Positions 24,184-32,522 of a DNA stretch of 64,000 nucleotides are shown here, piece after piece. The notes beneath the pieces are model-generated. The model had not been told where the DNA came from. It did not search any database and saw only the letters and a program-made list of their open reading frames with translations. How positions within the stretch are numbered: the stretch's first letter is position 1; each line of letters opens with the position of its first letter. Both the position numbers and the translations under genes were made by a program. Source of the DNA: Desulforhopalus singaporensis (GTDB taxonomy: Bacteria > Desulfobacterota > Desulfobulbia > Desulfobulbales > Desulfocapsaceae); contig NZ_FNJI01000008.1 in assembly GCF_900104445.1 (NCBI RefSeq), forward strand, positions 62,001-126,000, read 5' to 3'.

Positions 24184-25264
24184 GGATTATTATATTTGCG
24201 CTTGAGTCGATAAGATACACGTTTACCTGAGTCCCGGACACCTCTTCACAGTACTCCCTGGCCTTGAGACAGACCGTTCTGATCAGTTCGTCCTCACCGC
24301 TGTCTTCAAGATGAGTAAGCATCTCCCTTGCGGTGTTGGCCCGTTGCAGTTTTGCCAGCAATTCTCCGGAGGCACCGAGGGACTCGAGCAGGTCGGCTCC
24401 GTCGCTTACCTCCAGGGCACCGTTGCGTACATGGGTCTGGGGAATTTTCAGGGCCGCTTTCATGATCTTGGCCCACATGCCGCAGAGGTGAATGGTGGCA
24501 AACTCTTTTTCGGCGGCTTTTTTCAGGCTGAACTCGAGGTAGTCGCCCATCATGGCATAGGCTTCTTCCCGGAGATCGAGCAGACGCTGACCCCCTTTTT
24601 CGGAGGTTCTTCCCGTCGACAGAACTATCTCGGTAAGGCCGGCCTCCCTGGCAACGTCCATGGATGCAACAATAGTTGCTTTCCAGGCGTCTGCTGACAC
24701 CGGCCGGACAATGCCGGTGGTGCCGAGAATGGAGAGTCCGCCGACGATGCCGAGCCGGTTGTTCAGGGTCTTTTCCGCAAGAATTTCACCGTTTGGTATA
24801 GAGATGACAACCTCCACCGGTCTGTCGGTTACCTCACGCACCGCCTGGCAGATCATCTGTCTCGGGACCGGGTTGATCGCCGGTTCTCCGACCTTGGCCG
24901 CAAGTCCGGGTTTGGTGACGTAGCCAACGCCTTGTCCACGGCTGATCTGAACGTTTTTTAGCACCACGGCGTCACGGTCTGCCCGGGGCGTCTTTACAAA
25001 TCGAACGGTGGCGCAGATCTCCGCACCGTTGGTGACGTCGGGGTCGTCCCCCGCGTCTTTTACGATGGAGGCAAAGCCCAGGACCTGTTGATTGCTGCGG
25101 TCGATTGCGCACCGACACAGGGGAAAGGTTTTTCTGCTGTTGTCCGGAAACGTTATCGTGACAGATTCCTGACACTCGCCGGTTACAAGCGCTTTTACCG
25201 CAGCTTTAGCTGCTGCGGCGCTGCATGACCCGGTGGTGAAACCGCTTCGAAGTTTTTTTCCCAT
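24176..25264 (-). CDS. cbiD: Cobalt-precorrin-5B C1-methyltransferase
   Basis: Methylates C1 in the anaerobic pathway, 362 residues. The hallmark RSGFTTGSCSAAAAKAA lies at the start, which fixes the ATG at 25264 although the frame is open further upstream. FVKTPRADRDAVVLKNVQ, GQGVGYVTKPGLA and VGGLSILGTTGIVRPVS follow. It lies 2 bp after cbiC and overlaps cbiET. Confidence 0.95.
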   Translation of the reverse strand: MGKKLRSGFTTGSCSAAAAKAAVKALVTGECQESVTITFPDNSRKTFPLCRCAIDRSNQQVLGFASIVKDAGDDPDVTNGAEICATVRFVKTPRADRDAVVLKNVQISRGQGVGYVTKPGLAAKVGEPAINPVPRQMICQAVREVTDRPVEVVISIPNGEILAEKTLNNRLGIVGGLSILGTTGIVRPVSADAWKATIVASMDVAREAGLTEIVLSTGRTSEKGGQRLLDLREEAYAMMGDYLEFSLKKAAEKEFATIHLCGMWAKIMKAALKIPQTHVRNGALEVSDGADLLESLGASGELLAKLQRANTAREMLTHLEDSGEDELIRTVCLKAREYCEEVSGTQVNVYLIDSSANIIIHV

Positions 25265-25266
25265 GG

Positions 25267-25899
25267 TCACTTTGCTGCAAGTTTCATCATGGCGTTGATA
25301 ATCGCTGCAGCAATGGGACTGCCGCCTTTGCGGCCCAGGCTGGTGATGTAGCAATTGTTTTGTTCAACGAGCAGTGCTTTTGATTCCGCCGCATTGACAA
25401 ATCCGACCGGAACACCGACCAACAGCGGCGGCTCACTCATCTCCTTTACCTTTTTTATGGAGGCAACCAGTGCGGTGGGGGCGTTGCCCATCGCTACAAT
25501 TCCAATCGACTCGTCGAGATACATCGATATGGCCATTTCCGATCTGGTGGTTCCTTCTTCTTTTGCCTTCCTGGCAACCTCCTGATCGGCGACCTTGCAG
25601 ATAACCTCGCCGCCGAACCTTGCCAGCATGGTCTTATTGATGCCTGCGGCAACCATATTGACGTCGGTCAGAATGTTTTTGCCGGCTTTGAGCGCCTTAA
25701 TACCCGCTTCAATGGCACCCGGCGCAAACCGCATGTTTTCGGCAAAGGAAAAATCGCCGGTGGCATGGATCACCCGCTGGACGATTTTGAAGGTGGCCGG
25801 GTCAAATTCTGTCGGCCCGAGTTCTTTTTCTATGATGTTGAAACTTTCCTGTTCTATATCGCCAGGGGCAACTTCCTGCAGTTTTACAGACATGATCAT
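25267..25899 (-). CDS. cbiC: Cobalt-precorrin-8 methylmutase
   Basis: Moves the C11 methyl to C12 to form cobyrinic acid, about 210 residues. The catalytic His is in VQRVIHATGDFSFAENMRF, and PLLVGVPVGFVNAAESK and GRKGGSPIAAAIINAMM close the protein. The start may be ATG 25899 or 25893; either overlaps or abuts the cbiA stop, so coupling is expected. Confidence 0.95.
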   Translation of the reverse strand: MIMSVKLQEVAPGDIEQESFNIIEKELGPTEFDPATFKIVQRVIHATGDFSFAENMRFAPGAIEAGIKALKAGKNILTDVNMVAAGINKTMLARFGGEVICKVADQEVARKAKEEGTTRSEMAISMYLDESIGIVAMGNAPTALVASIKKVKEMSEPPLLVGVPVGFVNAAESKALLVEQNNCYITSLGRKGGSPIAAAIINAMMKLAAK

Positions 25900-27242
25900 T
25901 TCTCTAGACAATAATTAATAAAAGCACTCGCCACATCGGGGGAGTATCCAAAATGCAGGTGCATGTATCCACCCAGAACCCTGCGGTACTGATACCCTTC
26001 CTGGGTATCATTGTTTACCCGGTAAATCGACGCCACATCGGGTGTCATCTCCTCGATGGTCGAGTAGTGGAATTCGTGTCCGCGCAGCACCGTTTTCTCA
26101 GGACCGAAGATGGACGGTTTTATGGTGGTAATCTCCCGGTATCCAAGACTCGCCCTCCTAGTCTGCATCCTGGCTCTTACCGGGTAAGCGCCGACCAGCG
26201 GATGAAACCTGCCTTCTTTATCCATGATCCCTTTGGTAAGGTACATGAACCCCCCGCACTCGGCATAGACCGGTCGGTCATTCTCGATCCAGTTTCTGAG
26301 CGAGGCAAGCATCCCGGTATTGCCACTCAGCTGTTCGGCGTAGAGCTCAGGATAGCCGCCGCCAAGGTACAGCCCGTCAATATTTTCCGGAAGAGACGAG
26401 TCTGTCAGCGGACTGAAGAACACCAGCTCGGCTCCAGCGTTGCGGAGAATGTCGAAGTTATCCTCGTAGTAGAAGCAGAACGCCTTGTCTCTGGCTACTC
26501 CGATCCGGCATCTGGGCGAGGGCGGCGTCGCATTTTCGGGGTCAAGCCTGCGACCATGCGCCGGCCTGGAGAGCTCGAGTATCCTATCCAGGTCTATATG
26601 CTGTTCGACGCTTTCCGCAAGAAGTTCTATCCCATCCTGGGAAATCGGCGCTTCATCCCCCGTATGTAGGCCAAGATGCCTGGAAGGGATTGAAAATTCC
26701 AGGGTCCTGGGAAGATACCCGATAATTTCAGCTTTGCAATGTTTATGTATTGCATCGCTGACCAGTTCAAGATGCCTGGGGCTGGCAATCCGGTTGAGAA
26801 TAACGCCTGCCACAGCCGCCTGCGGATGAAAGGTCTCAAATCCCTTTACTATGGCAGCGGCGCTTTCCGCCATCGACCGCACGTCAAGAACCAGAATGTT
26901 GGGCAGCTGTAAAAAAGCGGAGAGTGACCCACTTGAGGAACGGTTGCCGTCAAACATGCCCATGACGCCTTCAACTATGGCGATATCCCCAGAGCTTGCA
27001 TTCTGGTAGAAACTGTATTCGGTGAAATTTTCGCCGGCCATCCAGAGGTCGAGATTTCTTGAGACGTTGCCGGTAATCAATGTATGGAGGCCGGGGTCGA
27101 TGAAGTCAGGACCGCACTTGAACGGTTGAACGTCAAAGCCCCGGGCCTTGAAGGCGGCCATTAATCCAAGAGACACCGTGGTTTTTCCGGAGCCGCTTGA
27201 AGTGCCTGAAATTACGAAAGCTGGAGTGTTGTGGATTGTCAT
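25896..27242 (-). CDS. cbiA: Cobyrinate a,c-diamide synthase
   Basis: ATP- and glutamine-dependent amidation of the a and c side chains, 448 residues. The N-terminal P-loop ISGTSSGSGKTTVSLGL (about 11-27) and FKCGPDFIDPGLHT form the synthetase part. The C-terminal class I glutaminase-like part carries the Cys nucleophile in YAECGGFMYLTKG. It overlaps the BtuF-like gene by one base upstream and cbiC downstream. Confidence 0.96.
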   Translation of the reverse strand: MTIHNTPAFVISGTSSGSGKTTVSLGLMAAFKARGFDVQPFKCGPDFIDPGLHTLITGNVSRNLDLWMAGENFTEYSFYQNASSGDIAIVEGVMGMFDGNRSSSGSLSAFLQLPNILVLDVRSMAESAAAIVKGFETFHPQAAVAGVILNRIASPRHLELVSDAIHKHCKAEIIGYLPRTLEFSIPSRHLGLHTGDEAPISQDGIELLAESVEQHIDLDRILELSRPAHGRRLDPENATPPSPRCRIGVARDKAFCFYYEDNFDILRNAGAELVFFSPLTDSSLPENIDGLYLGGGYPELYAEQLSGNTGMLASLRNWIENDRPVYAECGGFMYLTKGIMDKEGRFHPLVGAYPVRARMQTRRASLGYREITTIKPSIFGPEKTVLRGHEFHYSTIEEMTPDVASIYRVNNDTQEGYQYRRVLGGYMHLHFGYSPDVASAFINYCLEK

Positions 27243-28216
27243 CAGAGTAGCCCCGGTTCCCTGGCGGTGGTGTTGAAAAAGAGGTTATGGAGTTTTTCTA
27301 TGCCGGTAATGATCCGCAGCGTCGGACGCGAAACCAGCTGCTCCTCTATCAGGTATACTTTTTTTTCTCTTACGGCTTTTATAGCGTCGAACCCGGGTTC
27401 TGAAGTGATGGTATCAACCGAAACCGGGTTCATTCTTCCTACCTGGGCGAGGAAAAAATCCACTTCCTCGCCATTGCTCAGCAGCTGCTCCTTGCCGAAG
27501 TAAGCGATATTGGTTTTTCGCACCTGCACCGCATCTGAGGCGACGTTTCTGCCACCCGCCTGTTCCAGCACGTAAGCGCCGATGCTCTCGGGAGCGAAAG
27601 TCTTTGACTTGGTGTGGATCGACTCGAAATAGACCAGGGGACGGTCGGTGTCGTCAATTGCCAAAACGCTGTCTTTTATATGTTGCAGCCGGTTCTGAAA
27701 ATCTGTGATCATATCGTTTGCCGCCTGTACTTTTCCGGTCAACACCCCAAGCGTTCTCCAGTAGTCGAACATTTCCGAGACGCTGTTGGGCTGAAGGGAG
27801 ATGACCGTTATCCCGCTGCGCCGTAATTTTTCCAGGAACTGGGGGTAAGATCTCTCTATCATCGGTCTGACAAGTACCAGGTCAGGTGTATAGGCGATGA
27901 ACTTCTCAGGGTCCTCGCGATAGGAAAATCTTGTGCGGTCGAGTATCTCTTCAGGATAGTCGTCGGAGGTGGAGATTCCTACCAGCAGCTCGGCCGCCCC
28001 GAAACTGCAGATGTTCTCGGTATGGGCGGAGTAAAGGGAGATGATCCTGGTAAAAGGCTTTTTTACCTCGATCCGGTTGCCGTGGGCGTCCAGGATCACG
28101 GTCACCGGTTCGGCGGCCGGTGTTTTCACAGCGGCAGCGAGAAAAAAAACAAGAAGAACAAGACCAACAATGATTCCAGGCAACTTGCCGCTGCCTGATT
28201 GAAACGGTTGTAACAC
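27242..28216 (-). CDS. Periplasmic substrate-binding protein of corrinoid/iron-type ABC importer
   Basis: 324 residues: an N-terminal hydrophobic export signal (about 12-35, ending near TPAAEP), then two lobes of the BtuF/FecB type (FTRIISLYSAHTENICSFGA; DLVLVRPMIERSYPQFLEKL). No lipobox Cys is visible, so it may be a soluble or signal-anchored protein. It is placed between the permease/ATPase pair and cbiA, which favours corrinoid or cobalt-complex uptake over iron siderophores. The substrate is inferred from context only. Confidence 0.88.
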   Translation of the reverse strand: MLQPFQSGSGKLPGIIVGLVLLVFFLAAAVKTPAAEPVTVILDAHGNRIEVKKPFTRIISLYSAHTENICSFGAAELLVGISTSDDYPEEILDRTRFSYREDPEKFIAYTPDLVLVRPMIERSYPQFLEKLRRSGITVISLQPNSVSEMFDYWRTLGVLTGKVQAANDMITDFQNRLQHIKDSVLAIDDTDRPLVYFESIHTKSKTFAPESIGAYVLEQAGGRNVASDAVQVRKTNIAYFGKEQLLSNGEEVDFFLAQVGRMNPVSVDTITSEPGFDAIKAVREKKVYLIEEQLVSRPTLRIITGIEKLHNLFFNTTAREPGLL

Positions 28217-28220
28217 GCCT

Positions 28221-29012
28221 CTACCCCTTATACCTGTAACTGATCTGGTGTGAATTACTGTATTCGTCCCAGCTGATGCGGGAGTCCACCCCGAACACCG
28301 ACCCGATCAGCGACTCCGTCAGGGTCGATGCCGTGGGTCCGCAAGCCGCTATTTTGCCGTCATTGATGAAACAGATCTCGTCGCAGTAGGCGGCGGCAAG
28401 GTTCAGGTTGTGGATAACAGCAATAACAGTTCTTTCTTCTTTGTCAACCAGTTGCCTGGCGAGGTTGAAAATCTGCAGGGTATATTTGATATCCAGGTTG
28501 GAGGTCGCTTCGTCAAAGAGCAGCACCTCGCTGTTCTGCGCCAGGGCTCTGGCCACCACCACCCGCTGTTTCTGTCCGCCGGAAAGACTGTTGATCGGCC
28601 TCTTCCTCAGGTGGTCGATACCGATCAATTCCAGGGACTGATCAACCTTTTGCCAGTCTTCCTGCCCGGGGCTGGCAAATCTGTCGATATGCGGATGTCG
28701 CCCCATAAGAACCATATCCTCGACGCTGAAGCCGAACCCGGTGTCATACTCCTGCGGCACCAGCGCCAGGCTTTTCGCCAACCGTTTCTTGGGATACGAG
28801 TCGAGCCGTTCTCCCTTGAACTCTATGGTGCCCTGCTGCGGCGTGCGGGAGCCGGTGAGCAGATCGAGAAAAGTGGTTTTACCGCACCCGTTGGGCCCGA
28901 CGATGCCGTAAAATTTTCCCCTTGACAGCTGCAGCCTTATCCCTTTTATCACAGGCGCGCTGTCGTAAGAAAAAAATATGTCTTTTACATTGAACAGCAG
29001 ACCGTTATTCAT
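28221..29012 (-). CDS. ABC transporter ATP-binding protein (BtuD/FecE type)
   Basis: 263-residue ATPase with Walker A VGPNGCGKTTFLDLL, signature NSLSGGQKQRVVVARAL, Walker B EVLLFDEATSNLD and the switch His in VIAVIHNLNLAAAYCD. It overlaps the permease gene by 8 bp and lies 4 bp before the binding-protein gene. It powers the importer of this operon. Confidence 0.95.
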   Translation of the reverse strand: MNNGLLFNVKDIFFSYDSAPVIKGIRLQLSRGKFYGIVGPNGCGKTTFLDLLTGSRTPQQGTIEFKGERLDSYPKKRLAKSLALVPQEYDTGFGFSVEDMVLMGRHPHIDRFASPGQEDWQKVDQSLELIGIDHLRKRPINSLSGGQKQRVVVARALAQNSEVLLFDEATSNLDIKYTLQIFNLARQLVDKEERTVIAVIHNLNLAAAYCDEICFINDGKIAACGPTASTLTESLIGSVFGVDSRISWDEYSNSHQISYRYKG

Positions 29013-30060
29013 AAAACTTTCCTTTCTGTTTCTGCCTGAAAATCACACAAAAAAACGGTCCGCCAATAAGGGCGGTGAGCACGCCGATAGGTACTTCAAC
29101 CGGTAAAACAGCGCGGGTTATGGTGTCGGCGGTTAACAGCAGAACCGCTCCTGCAAGAGCTGAGGCTGGGATAAGCTTGCGGTTATCAGGCCCTACGATG
29201 TACCGCATCAGGTGGGGGACGATAAGGCCTATAAACCCGATTATTCCGGTGACTGCTACACAGACGGCGGCAACAAACGAGGCACTGAGCAGCAGCATCC
29301 GCCTCACCCTGGCGGTGTCGACTCCAAGTGAGTCGGAGGAACGCCGTCCAAGACTCATGATGTTGAGGTCCCTGGCGAAAAAGAGGGTGACCCCAAGTCC
29401 TGCAAAAACCGTCAGTAGAACGAGAACGACCCCTCCCCAGGTGGCCGAGGCGAAACTGCCCATGAGCCAGAAAATAATAACCGCCACCTGTTCATCGGCA
29501 ATATACTTCATAAAACTGATTCCGGCGGAAAGAATAGCTCCGACTATTACCCCGGACAGGATAAGTGTCTGGGCTGAAATCTGGCCGTTGAACGTTGAAA
29601 GCCTCATGACCAGCAACAGGGTCGCCACCGCCCCGGTAAAAGCGAAAAGCGGGGTGGAAAAAAAACCGAGCATGGAAATGTTGGCAAGAAGCGCAAGCGA
29701 TGCCCCGAACGCCGCCCCGGACGAAATGCCAAGGGTATAAGGATCCGCCAGGGGATTGAGCAGAATCCCCTGATAGATAACGCCACTAAGCGCAAGTCCG
29801 GCCCCGACAAGGGCTGCCGTGAGTATGCGCGGCAGCCGGACATCCATAACCACGTAGGGGATTGAGGGATCGAGATTGGCGACAAGAGAGTTGCTGGAAA
29901 AAAGCCTTGCTCCTATTACCCGTAAGATATCGGACTGGCCTATGGCGATATATCCCATCCCGGCTGAAACAATGATGGCTGCCAGGGTCAGGATTACCAG
30001 CATGACGGTTATAAGTAGGAATCTGGTGTCTTTTCCGTGGAATTGTACTTTTGGTGTCAT
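29005..30060 (-). CDS. ABC transporter permease (BtuC/FecCD type)
   Basis: About 351 residues with some nine or ten membrane segments. It has the FecCD hallmarks VRLPRILTAALVGAGLALSG, NPLADPYTLGISSGAAFGA and GLIVPHLMRYIVGPDNRKL. ATG 30060 is preferred over an upstream alternative because it directly follows the previous stop. It forms the channel of the corrinoid-type importer. Confidence 0.94.
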   Translation of the reverse strand: MTPKVQFHGKDTRFLLITVMLVILTLAAIIVSAGMGYIAIGQSDILRVIGARLFSSNSLVANLDPSIPYVVMDVRLPRILTAALVGAGLALSGVIYQGILLNPLADPYTLGISSGAAFGASLALLANISMLGFFSTPLFAFTGAVATLLLVMRLSTFNGQISAQTLILSGVIVGAILSAGISFMKYIADEQVAVIIFWLMGSFASATWGGVVLVLLTVFAGLGVTLFFARDLNIMSLGRRSSDSLGVDTARVRRMLLLSASFVAAVCVAVTGIIGFIGLIVPHLMRYIVGPDNRKLIPASALAGAVLLLTADTITRAVLPVEVPIGVLTALIGGPFFCVIFRQKQKGKFYE

Positions 30061-30061
30061 T

Positions 30062-31021
30062 TTACCAGGTGACAAAATAGATTAGCCCTACGGCGATAAC
30101 GCATATGGCTCTGACGATCTGGCTTAACGACACCAGTTCAACGGCCAGTCTCGGTGAATAGATTCCGGTATAGTAGGGCAGCTGATGCCTTATGGCGCGG
30201 ATTGGCGTTGATAAAATATTACCCACCAGCAACGCCATGACCACCTCTTTGTAGGTGAGGCTGTTGTCGGCAAGAAGTGCGCTGGCGGCGGCTAGGCCGG
30301 CTGAAAATTCAGTCGTCACGTGAAGAACGACGATTCCCAGCGCCTGGGGCGACAGCCAGCTGAGAAACCAGACGTTGCCGGCGAGAAACTGCTCGATCCT
30401 GGCAAAAACCCCGAACCAGTTCATGAAAAAAAAGAGCAGATAGACCGGCAGCATGAACTTTAACAGTTTAATTAAACGTTTTTTCAGCCTTTTGACCGAT
30501 TTTTGAAAAGCACTTTTTAAGGTCGCCTTTTCTCCGGTGGCCTCGGGCAGATCGATTTTCAGTTCGGTTTTTGGCAGCAGGAATCTGCCCGCTGTTACCA
30601 CAAGAAAGGTTTGCAGCAAGGCCCCTGAAAAGGTGATTCCCACGTACATCAGGGCCCCGAATTTGATAAGCGGGGCGGTAAGGAAAAAGACTGTGGGCAG
30701 ATGGAGAAAGAATCTCGGTAGCGAGTTGAAAAGGTTGGCAAGTATGAGTTCTTTTTTGGTTATCTGGCCGCTGTCAAACGATTCGGCAAGCATGCTGTTG
30801 GCGGAGATGCCGGAAAAAAAGGCCACCGAAAAACTGGCACCGGTAATCGAAGAGAGATTGCCCATGCGGATCAATGGTCTGGCGAGTAGTGCAAGTCGAT
30901 GGGTCCAGTTAAGGCTTTCAATGAAGTTCGCCACAAACAGCCCGACGATTATCAGGGCGGTAATGCGGAGCAGAGGAAAAAGAAGCTGTGGGCCCAGTGC
31001 CGATATGAAGTCCTGTTCCAT
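30062..31021 (-). CDS. Nucleoside-recognition (Gate domain) membrane protein
   Basis: About 319 residues with several membrane helices. It has the Gate-domain motifs SITGASFSVAFFSGISANSML near the N terminus and VLHVTTEFSAGLAAASALL and ALLVGNILSTPIRAIRHQLP near the C terminus. The start is ATG 31021. It is the first gene of the B12 operon, one base before the permease. Gate-domain proteins resemble SpmA/FeoB-like transport elements, and similar genes are often found beside corrinoid or iron importers. A part in metal or corrinoid transport is an inference. Confidence 0.85.
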   Translation of the reverse strand: MEQDFISALGPQLLFPLLRITALIIVGLFVANFIESLNWTHRLALLARPLIRMGNLSSITGASFSVAFFSGISANSMLAESFDSGQITKKELILANLFNSLPRFFLHLPTVFFLTAPLIKFGALMYVGITFSGALLQTFLVVTAGRFLLPKTELKIDLPEATGEKATLKSAFQKSVKRLKKRLIKLLKFMLPVYLLFFFMNWFGVFARIEQFLAGNVWFLSWLSPQALGIVVLHVTTEFSAGLAAASALLADNSLTYKEVVMALLVGNILSTPIRAIRHQLPYYTGIYSPRLAVELVSLSQIVRAICVIAVGLIYFVTW

Positions 31022-31218
31022 TGATCGAGTTCTGAGGTTTGTGGCATATACCGGAAATTGCTGCGGCAATATCCGAGAATTTACTGGAAAAATGATTTTA
31101 GGGGCGATACTACACTTCTCAATCGAGAAAGAAAACAGTTAATGTAAAAACTTGTGAAGCGGTTGTTGTATTTTGTATACATAAATTGGCCGATGATAAT
31201 CCGGCTGGGGAAAAAGGG

Positions 31219-31247
31219 TTGACTTTTCGTGCTGCACCCTGTTATAC
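31219..31247 (+). promoter_or_regulatory. Promoter of the cobI riboswitch transcript
   Basis: TTGACT (31219-31224) and TTATAC (31242-31247) are separated by 17 bp. The expected start near 31254 is immediately before the riboswitch aptamer. Confidence 0.65.
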
Positions 31248-31254
31248 AGCACTT

Positions 31255-31490
31255 TTCAGGTGCCTGTTTGTACGGCTTGAGTGAAACCGGACTCTGATCG
31301 ATCGAAGATCAGCGTCTTTTTTCAGAACTCAAAGGGAACCTTGTGAAATTCAAGGACGGGCCCGCCGCTGTAACCGGGGACATTGTTCATGGTAAGCCAC
31401 TGGGTGATTACATCCGGGAAGGGATGGGCAATGGATGATCCGGGAGTCAGAAGACCTGCCTGGGAAATTACAGTTAGTGGAACTCCCGTG
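31255..31490 (+). promoter_or_regulatory. Cobalamin riboswitch (plus strand)
   Basis: The stretch holds the conserved B12 aptamer blocks in order: AAAGGGAACCTTGTGAAATT, CAAGGACGGGCCCGCCGCTG with the B12-box GCCGCTGTAACC, AAGCCACTGGGTG, and the 3' block CGGGAGTCAGAAGACCTGCC. A 5' CAGGT (about 31257) can pair with 3' ACCTG (about 31454) to close P1. The segment ATGATCCGGG (31435-31444) is complementary over 10 bp to the 5' arm of the downstream terminator (31530-31539), giving an antiterminator. It should switch off cobI when adenosylcobalamin is abundant. The rest of the 672-bp gene-free region 31022-31693 holds the divergent operon's upstream region (31022-31218) and nothing else I recognise. 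No second riboswitch is visible for the leftward operon. Confidence 0.93.
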
Positions 31491-31503
31491 GAAAGGAGGC
31501 TTC

Positions 31504-31581
31504 ATGCGAGACGAGGAATACAGGGAATCCCCGGATCATAAAAAAATGATCCGGGGATTTTTTTTTGCGCTTCAGCTATAG
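31504..31581 (+). CDS. Possible 25-residue leader peptide over the riboswitch terminator
   Basis: GGAAAGGAGG at 31490-31499 is followed at good spacing by ATG 31504. The frame runs through both arms of the terminator to TAG at 31579-31581 and encodes MRDEEYRESPDHKKMIRGFF plus five residues. If translated, ribosomes would melt the terminator hairpin. The strong ribosome site could equally be part of the riboswitch fold (for example a kissing-loop partner), so this is tentative. Confidence 0.3.
   Translation: MRDEEYRESPDHKKMIRGFFFALQL
31526..31567 (+). terminator. Riboswitch-controlled intrinsic terminator
   Basis: A perfect 14-bp stem (AATCCCCGGATCAT, 31526-31539; ATGATCCGGGGATT, 31546-31559) with a 6-nt A loop is followed by a run of T residues. 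Its 5' arm can instead pair with aptamer bases 31435-31444. Confidence 0.92.
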
Positions 31582-31693
31582 CGCCCACTCTGCTGTGGCC
31601 CCGGTCGATTCGATACGGTTCATCGCAGCAGCTGCACGGCATGCACGGATGCAGGAATGCACCGTTTGTACGCGGCAAAGAGAAGGAAGGTGA

Positions 31694-32422
31694 ATGATGG
31701 AAGGAACATTTTATGTTGTCGGTGTTGGACCGGGCGATCCTCAGCTGGTAACGCTGAAAGCCGCGGCGATTCTTGAAAGATGCAATACCTGGTTCGTACC
31801 TTCGGCTTTTGAGAACGGCGGTTCCATGGCCTTGAAAATTGCTTCAGGTGCGGTCAAGGAAAACGGCAAGACCATCTTGAGCCACCGGTTTCCGATGAAG
31901 CAGGTGCACCGTGGTGCCGATGTCGACCCGGAGGTCAAGAAGGCGTGGCGAAAAGCGGCGGAGACCATCATCGAATATCTTAAAAAAGGTGAAGATGTGG
32001 TGTTTCCCACCCTTGGCGATCCCGCTATCTATTCCACGGGATTCTACCTGTGCGAAACGCTGCAGGAATATGGATCTCCCTTCAGGGTGGAAATCGTACC
32101 GGGGGTTTCGGCCATCGGCGCGTCATCGGCCGTTGCCGGACAACCCTTATGCCTCGGGGACGAACGGCTGGTGGTGATCCCCGCAACCTTTGAGAATGAC
32201 CGCATCAAGGAAATTCTAGAACTCACCGATGTTGTCGTCTTCATGAAAGTCTACAAGGTCATGGACCGGCTCGTCTCACTGCTTGAAGAGCTCGATCTTG
32301 TGGAAAATGCCGTTTTAATAGAAAAATGCAGTCTCGAAGACCAGCGGGTGTGGACCGATATCCGCAAGGCGCAGGGTAAAGACATACATTATTTTTCGAC
32401 CATGGTGGTGAGAAAAAAATAG
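31694..32422 (+). CDS. cobI: Precorrin-2 C20-methyltransferase (CbiL type)
   Basis: First peripheral methylation on the corrin path, 242 residues. It has the methylase motifs FYVVGVGPGDPQLVTLKAA, VVFPTLGDPAIYSTGFYL and EIVPGVSAIGASSAVAGQPL. Two ATGs lie in tandem (31694, 31697); AAGGAAGG spacing favours the second. It is transcribed alone, divergent from the other cobalamin genes, under a B12 riboswitch. Controlling an early step would let the cell shut down flux into the pathway. Confidence 0.95.
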   Translation: MMEGTFYVVGVGPGDPQLVTLKAAAILERCNTWFVPSAFENGGSMALKIASGAVKENGKTILSHRFPMKQVHRGADVDPEVKKAWRKAAETIIEYLKKGEDVVFPTLGDPAIYSTGFYLCETLQEYGSPFRVEIVPGVSAIGASSAVAGQPLCLGDERLVVIPATFENDRIKEILELTDVVVFMKVYKVMDRLVSLLEELDLVENAVLIEKCSLEDQRVWTDIRKAQGKDIHYFSTMVVRKK

Positions 32423-32522
32423 TCGTCCCCCTGGAAATCCTGCTGCACCCCGGCAAAACGGCCGACCAGAGGGACTGTTCATCAACTGCTGCCGATCTTC
32501 CTTGTTGGTCGCCGGCGACCAG

